Assembly: GCF_022429565.1 (NCBI RefSeq)
Contig: NZ_CP092487.1
Span: forward strand, 1,149,001-1,213,000
DNA: 64,000 nucleotides
Source of the DNA: Lutibacter sp. A64
Lineage (GTDB): Bacteria > Bacteroidota > Bacteroidia > Flavobacteriales > Flavobacteriaceae
Direction of reading: 5' to 3'
This document shows, piece by piece, positions 41,556 to 51,800 of the stretch. Position numbers and translations under genes: made by a program. The notes below the pieces were generated by a model that saw only the letters and a program-made list of their open reading frames with translations, ran no database searches and was not told the origin of the DNA. Each line of letters starts with the position of its first letter. Within the stretch, counting starts at the first letter, position 1.

Positions 41556-43349
41556 ATGGCAACAATAAAAGGAGGAGAATTCCTAATCAAAGAAACTAAA
41601 GCTGAAGATATCTTTATTTCAGAAGAATTTAATGAAGAACAAAAAATGATGAAAGAAGCGGTTATAGAATTTATAGACCGTGAAGTTTGGCCACATAAAG
41701 AACGTTTCGAAAATAAAGATTATGCACTCACAGAAGAAGTAATGCGTAAAGCCGGGGAAATGGGCTTTTTAGGTGTAGCAATTCCAGAACAATATGGTGG
41801 AATTGGAATGGGATTTGTTTCAACAATGTTAGTTACAGATTATATTTCTTCAGCAACCGGATCTTTAGGAACAGCTTTTGGAGCACATACTGGTATTGGA
41901 ACAATGCCAATTTTCTTATATGGAACCGAAGCACAAAAAAATAAATATTTACCTCTTTTAACTTCAGGAGAAAAATTTGGAGCCTATTGTTTAACAGAAC
42001 CTGGCGCTGGTAGTGATGCCAATTCTGGTAAAACAACTGCCGAATTAACTGCTGATGGAACACATTATAAAATTAACGGTCAAAAAATGTGGATTTCAAA
42101 CGCAGGTTTTGCCGAAATATTTATTGTATTTGCACGTATTGAAGATGATAAAAACATTACAGCTTTTATCATGGAGTTTGATAAAGAAAATCCGAATGGT
42201 GTAACTTTAGGTGAAGAAGAACATAAACTTGGTATTACTTCCTCTTCTACCCGACAAGTATTTTTTAATGATACATTAATTCCTGTTGAAAATATGCTTT
42301 CAGAAAGAGGAAAAGGTTTTAAAATTGCCTTAAACTCATTAAATGTTGGTCGTATTAAATTAGGAGCAGCTTGTTTAGATGCTAGTAGAAGAATTATTAC
42401 AGAATCTGTAAAATACGGTAACGAACGTAAACAATTTAAAACAGCTATTTCAAATTTTGGAGCTATCCAAAAAAAATATGCTGAAATGAGTGCTAAAGCA
42501 TTTACGTTAGATGCAGCAAATTACAGAGCTGCAAAAGATATTCAGAATATGATTGATGATGGTTTAGCTGCAGGAAAATCACATCAAGATGCAGAATTAG
42601 CCGCTTTTCAAGAATACGCAATAGAATGTGCTGTTATTAAAGTCTTTGGATCTGAAGTTTCTCAATTTGTTTCAGATGAAGGTATTCAAATTTTTGGTGG
42701 TATGGGATTCTCTAAAGATACTCCAATGGAAAGTGCCTGGAGAGATGCTAGAATTACAAGAATTTACGAAGGAACCAACGAAATAAACAGACTTTTAACT
42801 GTTGGAATGTTACTAAAAAAAGCAATGAAAGGCGAAATAGATTTATTAACACCTGCTATGGAAGTTGGTAATAGCTTAATGGGAATTCCTTCTTTTGAAA
42901 CTCCTGATTTTTCTGAAATACTTTCAGAAGAAAAAGCAATGATTGCTAAATTAAAAAATGCATTTTTAATGATTTCTGGTCAAGCTGTTCAAAAATTTGG
43001 AATGGATTTAGAAAGTCATCAACAATTAATTTTAGCCGCTGCAGAAGTTCTTATAGAAATTTATATGGCTGAATCTGCTATTTTAAAAGCAGAAAAAATA
43101 GCTAAAATGACTTCTGAAAAAGATGCTGAATGCCAAATTGCAATGGCTCAATTAAATCTATTCAATGCTGTAGAAAAATCGGCAAATATGGGAAAAGAAG
43201 CAATTCTTTACTTTTCTGATGGAGATGAACAACGTATGATGCTAATGGGTTTAAAACGTTTTACAAAATATGTAAACAATCCAAACCCAATTAAATTAAG
43301 AAAATTAATAGCTGAAAAAGTTATTTCTGAAAATAAATATTGTTTTTAA
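41556..43349 (+). CDS. acyl-CoA dehydrogenase
   Basis: 597-residue FAD enzyme for the first step of beta-oxidation. It shows LTEPGAGSDANSGKTTAEL and KMWISNAGFAEIFIVFARI in the middle domain, IFGGMGFSKDTPMESAWRD and the catalytic glutamate in YEGTNEINRLL near 408-418. A C-terminal extension of about 170 residues (helical, QKFGMDLESHQQLILAAAE) is typical of the long VLCAD-like group in Bacteroidota. The 260-base gap after fadA holds only a 20-codon frame with no clear meaning (41364-41426), and cotranscription is likely but not proven. Confidence 0.95.
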   Translation: MATIKGGEFLIKETKAEDIFISEEFNEEQKMMKEAVIEFIDREVWPHKERFENKDYALTEEVMRKAGEMGFLGVAIPEQYGGIGMGFVSTMLVTDYISSATGSLGTAFGAHTGIGTMPIFLYGTEAQKNKYLPLLTSGEKFGAYCLTEPGAGSDANSGKTTAELTADGTHYKINGQKMWISNAGFAEIFIVFARIEDDKNITAFIMEFDKENPNGVTLGEEEHKLGITSSSTRQVFFNDTLIPVENMLSERGKGFKIALNSLNVGRIKLGAACLDASRRIITESVKYGNERKQFKTAISNFGAIQKKYAEMSAKAFTLDAANYRAAKDIQNMIDDGLAAGKSHQDAELAAFQEYAIECAVIKVFGSEVSQFVSDEGIQIFGGMGFSKDTPMESAWRDARITRIYEGTNEINRLLTVGMLLKKAMKGEIDLLTPAMEVGNSLMGIPSFETPDFSEILSEEKAMIAKLKNAFLMISGQAVQKFGMDLESHQQLILAAAEVLIEIYMAESAILKAEKIAKMTSEKDAECQIAMAQLNLFNAVEKSANMGKEAILYFSDGDEQRMMLMGLKRFTKYVNNPNPIKLRKLIAEKVISENKYCF

Positions 43350-43381
43350 ACAATAGTAATTCAATCAATCTAATTATTGTT

Positions 43382-43520
43382 AAAGAGGAACATCTAAGAA
43401 GTAAAAAACTCGTCAGCTGAATTTATTTCAGCATCTTATTAAGGTAGATAAACCAATCACTTTTAAGAACCTGAACTAAATTCAAGTTGACGGAAATTGA
43501 ACTTTTTAGATGACCTCTTT
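43382..43520. repeat. REP-like inverted pair inside a terminator-like near-palindrome
   Basis: The outer arms AAAGAGG..CATCTAA..AAGT (from 43382) and their complement (ending 43520, then a T tract) pair with small bulges. Inside lie two opposed units of about 30 bases: 43411-43440 (CGTCAgCTGAATTTATTTCAG) and, inverted, 43463-43492 (CGTCAacTTGAATTTAGTTCAG). Each unit can fold a small hairpin (for the first, GCTGAA 43416-43421 with TTCAGC 43427-43432). The unit type CGTCA-hairpin-TCTTA is one I recall as a common repetitive extragenic palindrome in Flavobacteria. The element follows the acyl-CoA dehydrogenase and probably also ends transcription. Confidence 0.75.
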
Positions 43521-43626
43521 TTTTTATGTTTTTTTATAGGGTAATAAATTATTTATTTTGTAACTTTAAAGTATAATTCAACTACCTTTCTTCTACCCTA
43601 ACTGTTTAATTACTAAAACGTAGATT

Positions 43627-44037
43627 ATGAAAAAAAACATTGGAATTTGGATAGACACAAAACAAGCTACAATTATTAGGCTATCTAAAAATAATGAACA
43701 TTTCATTAAAAAAATTGAATCTAACATAGAAACCAGAGTTCGTGTTTCTGGTGAATCTAAAAAATATGGAAGATTTGGAGGGCAATATATTACCTATGAG
43801 AAAAACAGAGAAAATAAAAAAAATGAACAAATTAACCTGTTTTTTAAAGAGTTATTTAAAGAAATTGAAAATTGTGATGCTCTTGTAATTTTTGGTCCTG
43901 CTAAAATGAAAAAGTTATTAGAAAAAGAAATAAGAAATAATATACAATTTTCTCGTAAACTTTTAGGCGTACACAATTCAGATATATTAACTGAAAATCA
44001 AATAATTGCCTGGGTTAAAGATTATTATAATAGTTAA
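43627..44037 (+). CDS. small protein resembling the bacterial eRF1-like (baeRF) family
   Basis: 136 residues, basic, no signal peptide. The N-terminus NIGIWIDTKQATIIRLSK is a strand-turn-strand pattern seen in bacterial proteins related to domain 2 of archaeal/eukaryotic release factor eRF1, and FGPAKMKKLLEKEI followed by LLGVHNSDILTENQIIAWV fits the same fold. In some phylogenetic groups such proteins are linked to ribosome quality control or stress. The match is by pattern only, and it lacks an evident GGQ motif. It is a lone gene after the REP-like element. Confidence 0.6.
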   Translation: MKKNIGIWIDTKQATIIRLSKNNEHFIKKIESNIETRVRVSGESKKYGRFGGQYITYEKNRENKKNEQINLFFKELFKEIENCDALVIFGPAKMKKLLEKEIRNNIQFSRKLLGVHNSDILTENQIIAWVKDYYNS

Positions 44038-44215
44038 TTTTTAAGACTTTAATTAAAATATAGATTTTGGTATAATTTTAGTGATTGTTAATTTAAATAG
44101 TATATTTATAACTATAAATTTAAATTAATTTTATGAAACGAGCATGCTAAAAAGTTTATTTCCTACGAAATGGCTTATAGCAAAAAGCATGTAACTTTTA
44201 AAATAATTCAAACAC

Positions 44216-44977
44216 ATGAAATTACACATTTATTTGATAGCTATAGTAACCTTTATAAGTGGAATTACTTTTGCTCAAAAACCTAATTTTGATGAATTTA
44301 AAACTTCAAAAGGTACTTTAAAAATTGAACCAATTTTACATGGAAGCTTAATTTTAACACATAATAATAAAACTATATATGTAGATCCATATGGTGGTTC
44401 TAAACTATTTGAAAGCAAGAATGTTCCAGATATTATTTTAATTACAGACATCCACAGAGATCATTTAGATCAAAAAACATTGGATGGCATTGATACTTCA
44501 AAAGCTATTTTTATTGTTCCACAAGCAGTTGCAAATCAACTACCTAAAAAATACGCTTCGAAAATAGTAGTTTTAAAAAATGATCAAGGCATTCATAGAT
44601 TAGATTATTTTATACAAGCCATTCCAATGTATAATTTACCTGAAGTTGTAGATTCTAGGCATCCTAAAGGAAGAGGTAATGGTTATCTTTTAACAATTGA
44701 CAATAAACGTGTCTATATTTCTGGAGATACTGAAGATATTATAGAAATGAGAAGACTTCAAAATATAGATATTGCTTTTATTTGTATGAATTTACCATAT
44801 ACAATGGACATTAACCAGGCAGCTAGTGCAGTTTTAGAGTTTAAACCTAAAGTTGTTTATCCTTACCATTTTAGAGGAAGTGAAGGTTTTAGTAATGTTA
44901 CAGAATTTAAAAATCTGGTACATCTAAAAGACACTAATATAGATGTTCGATTAAAAAAATGGTATCCGAACAACTAA
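44216..44977 (+). CDS. secreted MBL-fold metal-dependent hydrolase
   Basis: 253 residues with a signal peptide (1-20, ending ITFAQ). The beta-lactamase-like fold has the metal site ITDIHRDHLD near residues 77-86. In the usual HxHxDH motif the first His is replaced by Asp here, a variant known from a subgroup of UlaG-like proteins. Later ligands appear in YISGDTED and VVYPYHFRGSEG. It is likely a periplasmic hydrolase or lactonase of unknown substrate. The gene stands alone. The 178 bases before it hold a short GCATG direct repeat and no gene. Confidence 0.82.
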   Translation: MKLHIYLIAIVTFISGITFAQKPNFDEFKTSKGTLKIEPILHGSLILTHNNKTIYVDPYGGSKLFESKNVPDIILITDIHRDHLDQKTLDGIDTSKAIFIVPQAVANQLPKKYASKIVVLKNDQGIHRLDYFIQAIPMYNLPEVVDSRHPKGRGNGYLLTIDNKRVYISGDTEDIIEMRRLQNIDIAFICMNLPYTMDINQAASAVLEFKPKVVYPYHFRGSEGFSNVTEFKNLVHLKDTNIDVRLKKWYPNN

Positions 44978-45128
44978 AATAAGAACTATTGTTTTATTAT
45001 CGATTTACAAACTTTAGGTACAATTGTTCAATAAAGAAATCGGATATTTATCTCTACTTATCTAAAAGACAAATTATAGACAACCACTCATTAAAAATAA
45101 GTGCAAACATATTCTTAGCCAAATAAAG

Positions 45129-46412
45129 TTACCTTTTATTCAAAACAGTTTTACCAATTGCACATTGTAAACATAATTGCTTACTACAATATTCATTTTT
45201 TAATTGCAGTAAAGCTTGTGTTTTAAAAGCATTCGGACTTTTAACTTTTAAAGTATTAAAATTAGAAACAATGGTGTTTTTTTCAGGTTTAATTTGTTCT
45301 AAAATAGCAAATAATGAACTAAAATCATTTTTACCTAAACTTTTTAAGTAAACAAATTTTAAAGGAATTATAGTATTTATTAAAATTAAATCTATAAAAG
45401 ATTGCGTAAGTTTTTTACTCCTTTTTTTAGATTCTTTTTCAAAAGTAAAATGTGTTTCCCAATACGGTAAAGTAGAAACTTTAAACAATGAATAAAATAA
45501 TTCTATTGTATCTATTTCAATTATTTTTGAAAATAAATTTTGATACTTATTGTATAAAAAAACCAATTGAGACAAGCGTATTGTTGGAAAATTATTAGGC
45601 CTTAACCTAAAAAACTGCACTTGTCCGTTTGAAATGGGTTTTAAATTAAACTTTACTTTTAAATATTCATATTCTTTTTTTAATTGCTGAAAATAAACAG
45701 ATTCATTTTCGTTAGCTAATAAACCAGCTTGACCAAAAAATAATGCCTCTAACTGCTCCTTATTATTAGATACTTTTCTAACAATTGAAAAATCAAAAGA
45801 AGTTGCAAAATTTAAAAAAGCATCACCATTTACCTTTAATCCAAAACTTTTTGCTAACAATATAAATAAAGTGGCTTCCCAATTATTATTGTTAACCTGT
45901 AATGTGTTATTTATAAATTCTGATTTTTGCACTAATCTTTCAAAATAAAGTCGTTCTATCCAATTTTCAAAAATAAATGAATCTATAGATGCTATTTCAT
46001 TTTCACAATTTATCCATTTTTTATTTTTACTAAAAAGCTGATTGTACTTATTTAGCAAGTCTTTTGATATATATTTTTTAAGTTCTAATGTTGTTATTTC
46101 TACATTATTTTTTCTAAATATTTCAACATCATGCTCCCAAACAACGTGTAATATAACAGCATCATAATTTGTGTCAGTTTCATGTCTATGTTTATACCAG
46201 TCTGAAGAATTTATATGAATTTCCACATTTCCTGCCCAAACCTGATTGGCAATTTCAATTTTAGCATTTAAAAAATCTGGCCCCGTATTTAAATTATGAA
46301 TTCCAGTAGAAATAATATGAATTTTATCACCATTAGTTGCTTCTAAATTTTTAATAGAAAACAACTTAAGTTTCCAAATAAAATGTAATAGTTTTTCATT
46401 CATAGCATTCAT
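45129..46412 (-). CDS. DUF2851 family protein
   Basis: 427 residues, no signal peptide. N-terminal blocks IISTGIHNLNTGPDFLNAKI, GNVEIHINSSDWYKHRH and YDAVILHVVWEHD are the hallmark of DUF2851, a Bacteroidota family that may have a nuclease-like core, which is uncertain. The C-terminus has a four-cysteine cluster (CSKQLCLQCAIG), possibly for an iron-sulfur centre or zinc. ATG at 46412 is taken, and a second Met three codons later is possible. No linked genes. Confidence 0.85.
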   Translation of the reverse strand: MNAMNEKLLHFIWKLKLFSIKNLEATNGDKIHIISTGIHNLNTGPDFLNAKIEIANQVWAGNVEIHINSSDWYKHRHETDTNYDAVILHVVWEHDVEIFRKNNVEITTLELKKYISKDLLNKYNQLFSKNKKWINCENEIASIDSFIFENWIERLYFERLVQKSEFINNTLQVNNNNWEATLFILLAKSFGLKVNGDAFLNFATSFDFSIVRKVSNNKEQLEALFFGQAGLLANENESVYFQQLKKEYEYLKVKFNLKPISNGQVQFFRLRPNNFPTIRLSQLVFLYNKYQNLFSKIIEIDTIELFYSLFKVSTLPYWETHFTFEKESKKRSKKLTQSFIDLILINTIIPLKFVYLKSLGKNDFSSLFAILEQIKPEKNTIVSNFNTLKVKSPNAFKTQALLQLKNEYCSKQLCLQCAIGKTVLNKR

Positions 46413-46492
46413 TTATAATTCTAAATTTAAAAATTAACTTTAACTTATGAAAATTGAAGCCTACTATTACTTAAAAATTAAGATATTTAAAG

Positions 46493-46500
46493 TAAATTTG
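46493..46500 (+). promoter_or_regulatory. -7 promoter element of the nitroreductase gene
   Basis: TAAATTTG matches TAnnTTTG and lies 20 bases before the start codon at 46521. Confidence 0.5.
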
Positions 46501-46520
46501 TTTTACTAAAATTATCAAAA

Positions 46521-47156
46521 ATGAGCATTATTAATAGTTTAGAATGGAGATATGCAACAAAAAAGTTCAATCCATCTAAAAAACTATCAAATCAACAAAT
46601 TAACACATTAAAAAATGCGTTTAATTTAACTGCAACATCTTTTGGGCTACAACCTGTAAAAATGGTTGTAATTTCCGATAAAGAATTACAAGAAAAAATT
46701 GTTGAACATTCTTATTACCAACGTCAAGTAGCAGATGCTTCTCACCTACTTGTTTTATGTATTAAAAACGATATAACTTCAAAAGACATAAATGCTTATT
46801 TTGATTTAGAAAAAAAAGTTAGAAATGTTGATGAATCTGTTATTGCACGTTTTAGAGAACAATTAATTAATATCTTTCAAAAAAAATCTATTGAAGAAAA
46901 ACAACTTTCTGCAAAGCAACAAGCCTATCTAATTTTAGGTAATTTATTAACTGTTTGTGCTGTAGAAAAAATAGATGCTTGTCCAATGGAAGGTTTTATT
47001 CCAGAAAAAATAGATAAACTTTTAAATTTAAAAGAACAAAATTTAAAATCTGTTTTATTACTTCCAGTAGGATTTAGAGCTGATGATGATATTATGAGCG
47101 AAATGAAAAAGGTGCGCAAACCATTAAATGAAACAATTATAGAAATTATAAAATAA
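46521..47156 (+). CDS. nitroreductase-family NAD(P)H-dependent oxidoreductase
   Basis: 211-residue FMN enzyme of the NfsB/nitroreductase type. The N-terminus LEWRYATKKFNPSKKLS carries the FMN phosphate-binding Arg/Lys. Further blocks are TATSFGLQPVKMVVIS, LILGNLLTVCAVEKIDACPMEGF, and the C-terminal VLLPVGFRADDD. It reduces quinones, nitro compounds or other small electron acceptors, and the physiological substrate is unknown. pepD starts 21 bases downstream on the same strand. Confidence 0.92.
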   Translation: MSIINSLEWRYATKKFNPSKKLSNQQINTLKNAFNLTATSFGLQPVKMVVISDKELQEKIVEHSYYQRQVADASHLLVLCIKNDITSKDINAYFDLEKKVRNVDESVIARFREQLINIFQKKSIEEKQLSAKQQAYLILGNLLTVCAVEKIDACPMEGFIPEKIDKLLNLKEQNLKSVLLLPVGFRADDDIMSEMKKVRKPLNETIIEIIK

Positions 47157-47177
47157 ACCAAATAATAAATATTGATT

Positions 47178-48635
47178 ATGAGTAATGACATTAGAACATT
47201 AGAGCCTAAAGAGCTTTGGAATAATTTTGCAGATTTAAATGCAGTTCCAAGAGGTTCAAAAAAAGAAGAACGCGTTATACAATTTATGGTTGATTTTGGA
47301 AATAGCTTGAATCTTAAAACAGTTGTTGATCCAGTAGGCAACGTAATTATAAAAAAACCAGCCTCAAAAGGTATGGAAAACCGTAAAACCATTGTAATGC
47401 AATCGCATTTAGATATGGTACATCAAAAAAATGCAGATACTGACTTTGATTTCGATTCAGAAGGAATTAAAATGAAAATTGAAGGAGATTGGGTTACTGC
47501 AGAAGGTACAACTTTAGGTGCAGATAATGGTTTAGGAGTTGCTGCTATAATGAGTGTTTTAGCTTCTAAAGATATTAAACACCCTGCAATTGAAGCCCTG
47601 TTTACTATTGATGAAGAAACGGGTATGACAGGTGCTAAAGGGTTACAAGCTGGGTATTTAGAAGGTGAAATTTTATTAAATTTAGATACAGAAGAAGATG
47701 ATGAAATTGATATAGGTTGTGCTGGTGGTATTGATATTACTATAGAAAACTCTTATAATGAAGTAAGTACACCTACAAATAGTACTGGTTACACTATATC
47801 AGTTACTGGTTTAAATGGTGGGCATTCTGGAATGGATATTCACAGAGGATTAGGAAACGCTAATAAAATTATGAACAGAGTATTGCATACCGTTCAAGAT
47901 TATATCCGTATTTCTGAAATTAATGGTGGTAGTTTACGAAATGCAATTCCAAGAGAAAGTTTTGCTATTATAGCAGTTTATAATTCTCAAAAAGACTTGT
48001 TTTTAAAAGCCTTAAAAAAGATTACTAAAGAAATTAAAAAGGAATTAAAAACTGTTGACCCTAATTTAGAAATTATAGCTAAAGAAGCTCAGATGCCTAA
48101 AAAAGTTATGACAGCTATTAGCCAAACTACTTTAATAAAAACACTATATGCAGCTCATAATGGTGTATATAGAATGAGTAATGATATGGAAGGTTTGGTA
48201 GAAACTTCTAACAATATTGCACGTGTAACAGTTGGACACGAACTTATTAAAATACTTTGTTTAACAAGATCATCTGTAGAAACTTCTAAAGAAGATTTAG
48301 CCAATACAATTAGAGCTCCTTTTGAAATTGCAGGTTATGAAGTTACACTTTCTGGTTCATATCCAGGATGGAAACCAAATGTTGACTCTCAAATTTTAAC
48401 TGTTTTAACTAAAAAATACAAAGAATTATTTAATAGTAAACCAGATGTTGTTGCTTGCCACGCAGGTTTAGAATGTGGTATTTTAGGTACTAATTACCCA
48501 GAAATGGATATGATTTCTTTTGGACCTACAATTCAAGGAGCACACTCACCAGACGAAAAAGCAAATATTAAATCGAGTCAAAAATTCTGGAAATTTTTAT
48601 TGGAAATTTTAGAAAACATCCCTGTAAAAAAATAA
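47178..48635 (+). CDS. pepD: aminoacyl-histidine dipeptidase
   Basis: 485 residues from the ATG at 47178. A TTG two codons earlier is less likely. It is an M20-family metallodipeptidase with QSHLDMVHQ (zinc His and catalytic Asp near 80), TLGADNGLGVAAIMSVL (bridging Asp), FTIDEETGMTGAKGL (catalytic Glu pair), GGHSGMDIHRGLGNA in the dimer domain and a final AHSPDEKANIKS. It splits Xaa-His dipeptides such as carnosine-like substrates. It is probably cotranscribed with the nitroreductase gene and ended by the hairpin at 48682. Confidence 0.95.
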   Translation: MSNDIRTLEPKELWNNFADLNAVPRGSKKEERVIQFMVDFGNSLNLKTVVDPVGNVIIKKPASKGMENRKTIVMQSHLDMVHQKNADTDFDFDSEGIKMKIEGDWVTAEGTTLGADNGLGVAAIMSVLASKDIKHPAIEALFTIDEETGMTGAKGLQAGYLEGEILLNLDTEEDDEIDIGCAGGIDITIENSYNEVSTPTNSTGYTISVTGLNGGHSGMDIHRGLGNANKIMNRVLHTVQDYIRISEINGGSLRNAIPRESFAIIAVYNSQKDLFLKALKKITKEIKKELKTVDPNLEIIAKEAQMPKKVMTAISQTTLIKTLYAAHNGVYRMSNDMEGLVETSNNIARVTVGHELIKILCLTRSSVETSKEDLANTIRAPFEIAGYEVTLSGSYPGWKPNVDSQILTVLTKKYKELFNSKPDVVACHAGLECGILGTNYPEMDMISFGPTIQGAHSPDEKANIKSSQKFWKFLLEILENIPVKK

Positions 48636-48681
48636 GAATTATAACATATTAAAAGTTTTTTAAACTTACTCATAAAACCAT

Positions 48682-48726
48682 AAACTCCGCCAATTTTTTT
48701 TAGAATTAGCGGAGTTTGTTTTTTCA
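48682..48726 (+). terminator. terminator after pepD
   Basis: AAACTCCGC (48682-48690) pairs with GCGGAGTTT (48709-48717), with AATT pairs inside the loop, followed by TTTTTT. Confidence 0.85.
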
Positions 48727-48817
48727 CAATCTATAATTTTTAATTAAATACATTTTTTTATAGAATTTAGAGTAACTTTAAAAACTTATTAGAAAATTCA
48801 AATTAACTCAAAAATTT

Positions 48818-51800
48818 ATGAAACAATCTTTAAAAACAAACTTAGGTTTACTTCTATTTTTTGTAACTTTTTTTAATTATTCACAAACTGAAGAAACTTA
48901 TTTTACAGAACACCCCACATTAACACCTGATGCTGAATTTATTATTTATAGTTATGATAGTGATTTATGGAAAGTTGCTACCGAAGGTGGTACAACACAA
49001 AGATTAACTGCAATGCAAGGTAACGAAACTAACCCAAGTGTTTCGCCAAATGGAAAATGGATTGCCTTTACAAGCAATCAATTTGGTAATAATGATGTTT
49101 ATATAATGCCTATTAATGGTGGAAATATAACACAATTAACCTTTCATGATAGTAGTGATGAAGTAAGCTCTTGGAGTTGGGATAGTTCTAAAATTTATTT
49201 TACTTCTGGCAGGTATAATAGTTTTACAACCTATAGTGTAAATATTGATGGTGGTACACCTAAAAGAGTGTTTGATCACTATTTTAACACCGTACATAAT
49301 TTGGTTGAAAACCCTTTAAACGATGAACTTTATTTTAATGAATCTTGGGAAAGTGGACGTTTTGCACACAGAAAACGCTACAAAGGAGATTACAATCCAG
49401 ATATAAAATCGTACAATACAAAAACAAAAGAATTTAAAAAACATACAACTTATAGAGGTAAAGATTTTGCTGTAACTTTTGATGAAAATGGAAAGCTTTA
49501 TTTTAAATCTGATGAAGCAAATGGTGAGTATAATTTATACACACTTCAAAATGGAGAAAAAAAACAATTAACATCGTTTAAAACTTCTATTATGTGGCCA
49601 AAAGTAAGTGCTAATGGTAAAAAAATAGTATTTAGAAAAGACTATCAAATTTATGTTTACGATGTTGCTACTAGAAAAACTTCAAAACCAACTATAAATA
49701 CTATAAAAAATAATACTTTAGAAAAAGAGCAATCATATTCTGTAAAAGGAAAAATTAGTAATTTCGATATTTCACCAGATGAGAAAAAAATAGCTTTTAT
49801 ATCTAGAGGTAAATTATTTATTTCAGATATTGAAGGTAAATTTGTAAAAGAAATTAATACAAATCCAAATGAAGCTGTACAAGAAGTTAAATGGTTAAAA
49901 AATAATAAAACCTTACTTTATTCCCAATCTTATAAAGGTTATTACAACTGGTTTACAATAAACGCAGACGGAACTTCAAAAGAAAAACAACTAACAAAAG
50001 TTTTAAAAAATAACCGTCAAATTTATTTCAATAGCGATCTTTCACAAGGAGTATATTTAAGCGGTAGAAACAATATTTGTTTATTAGACTTAACTACATT
50101 TAAAAGCGAAATTATTGTAACTGATGAACTTTGGGCGTTCTATAATTCTAACCCTTATTTTTCTCCAGACGATAATTATATAATTTACAACGCCTACAGA
50201 GATTTTGAAACCGACGTGTTTACATATAATATCTCTACAAAAACAATAGATAATTTAACAAATACTAAAGTATCTGAATCTGAACCAGTTTGGTCTCCAG
50301 ATGGTAAATATGTGTATTTTTCTTCTGATAGGTTACAACCAAGTTACCCTTTTGGAACAAAAAATTCTAAAATTTATCAAATGGCTTTAGATAAGTTTGA
50401 AGCTCCTTTTAAGGTTGAAGAAGTCTCAAAATTATTTAAAGAAGACGAAAAAAAGAATAAAAAAAAGGATTCTAAAAATAAAAAAGACAAAGAAGAAACA
50501 CCTAAGAAAGATACTTTAAAAATAACTATCAATACAAAAGGATTAATGGATCGTTTAACTCAAATTAGTCCTAGTTTTGGTCAACAACAAAAACCTTCCA
50601 TTATACAAAAAGATAAAAAAACATATGTACTTTACATTTCTAACCATAGCGAAGGAAAATCTCAACTTTGGAAAACTACTATAGAACCATTTGAAAACAA
50701 TAAAACAGTTAAAGTTAGTGATAAACCAATTAGAAATTACCAATTAGTACAAGCTAAAAAGAATACTTATATTTTAGTTGGTGGAAGTATTAACAAATTA
50801 GATGTTGCTGGAAATAAATTAAAAGAAATTGCAGTAGATACCAAGTTTGAATTGTCTCTATCTAAAGAATTCAATCAAATGTATTACGAGGCTTGGGCAG
50901 GTATGGAAGAAAATTTCTACAACGAAAGTTTTCACGGACAAGATTGGCAAAAACTAAGAGACCAATATGCTACTTACCTACCATATATTTCAAACAGAGC
51001 CCAATTACGACTTATTTTTAACGATATGTTAGGTGAATTAAACACGTCTCATTTTGGTTTTAATTCTAACGGAAAAGAAGAAGCTACTTTTTATGGAACA
51101 AGATCTATAGCTACAGGTATTATTTTTGATAACGAGAAGCCTTTTGAAATAAATGATATTGTAAAAGAAAGTCCAGCAGATGTAACAGGAAAAAACCTTA
51201 GAAAAGGAGATAAACTTGTAGCAGTAAATGGAGAAAAAATTAATTCAAAAAACAATAGAGAACGCTATTTTAGCGCACCTTCTTCTTTACGTGAAATAAC
51301 TTTAACTTTTGAAAGAAACAATTCAGAATTCGATGTAAATATCCATACAACATCTAGTGGTGCTATTCGTGATTTAATTTATGATGAATGGCAAGATGCA
51401 AATCAAAATTATGTAGATTCTAAATCTAACAACAGAATAGCCTATGTGCATATGAAAAATATGGGAGGTGGAGAATTACAAAAGTTTAAAGAAGATTTAG
51501 TTTCTAGCACAGAAGCAGATAAAGATGCTTTAATTTTAGATTTACGTTACAATACTGGTGGAAATGTACACGACGAAGTACTTCGCTTTTTAAGCCAAAG
51601 AACCTATTTAAACTGGAAATACAGAGAAGGTAAATTAGCCAAACAATCTAACTTTGGTTATTCAGACAAGCCAATTGTGTTGCTAATTAACCAACAGTCT
51701 TTATCTGATGCAGAAATGACAGCTGCTGGTTTTAAAGAACTTGGTTTAGGTAAAATTATTGGTACAGAAACTTATAGATGGATTATTTTTACTTCTAGCA

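Noticed and set aside
44038-44215. Possible gene remnant with repeated GCATG before the secreted MBL gene
   Set aside because: No frame longer than a few codons and no similarity I can recognise.
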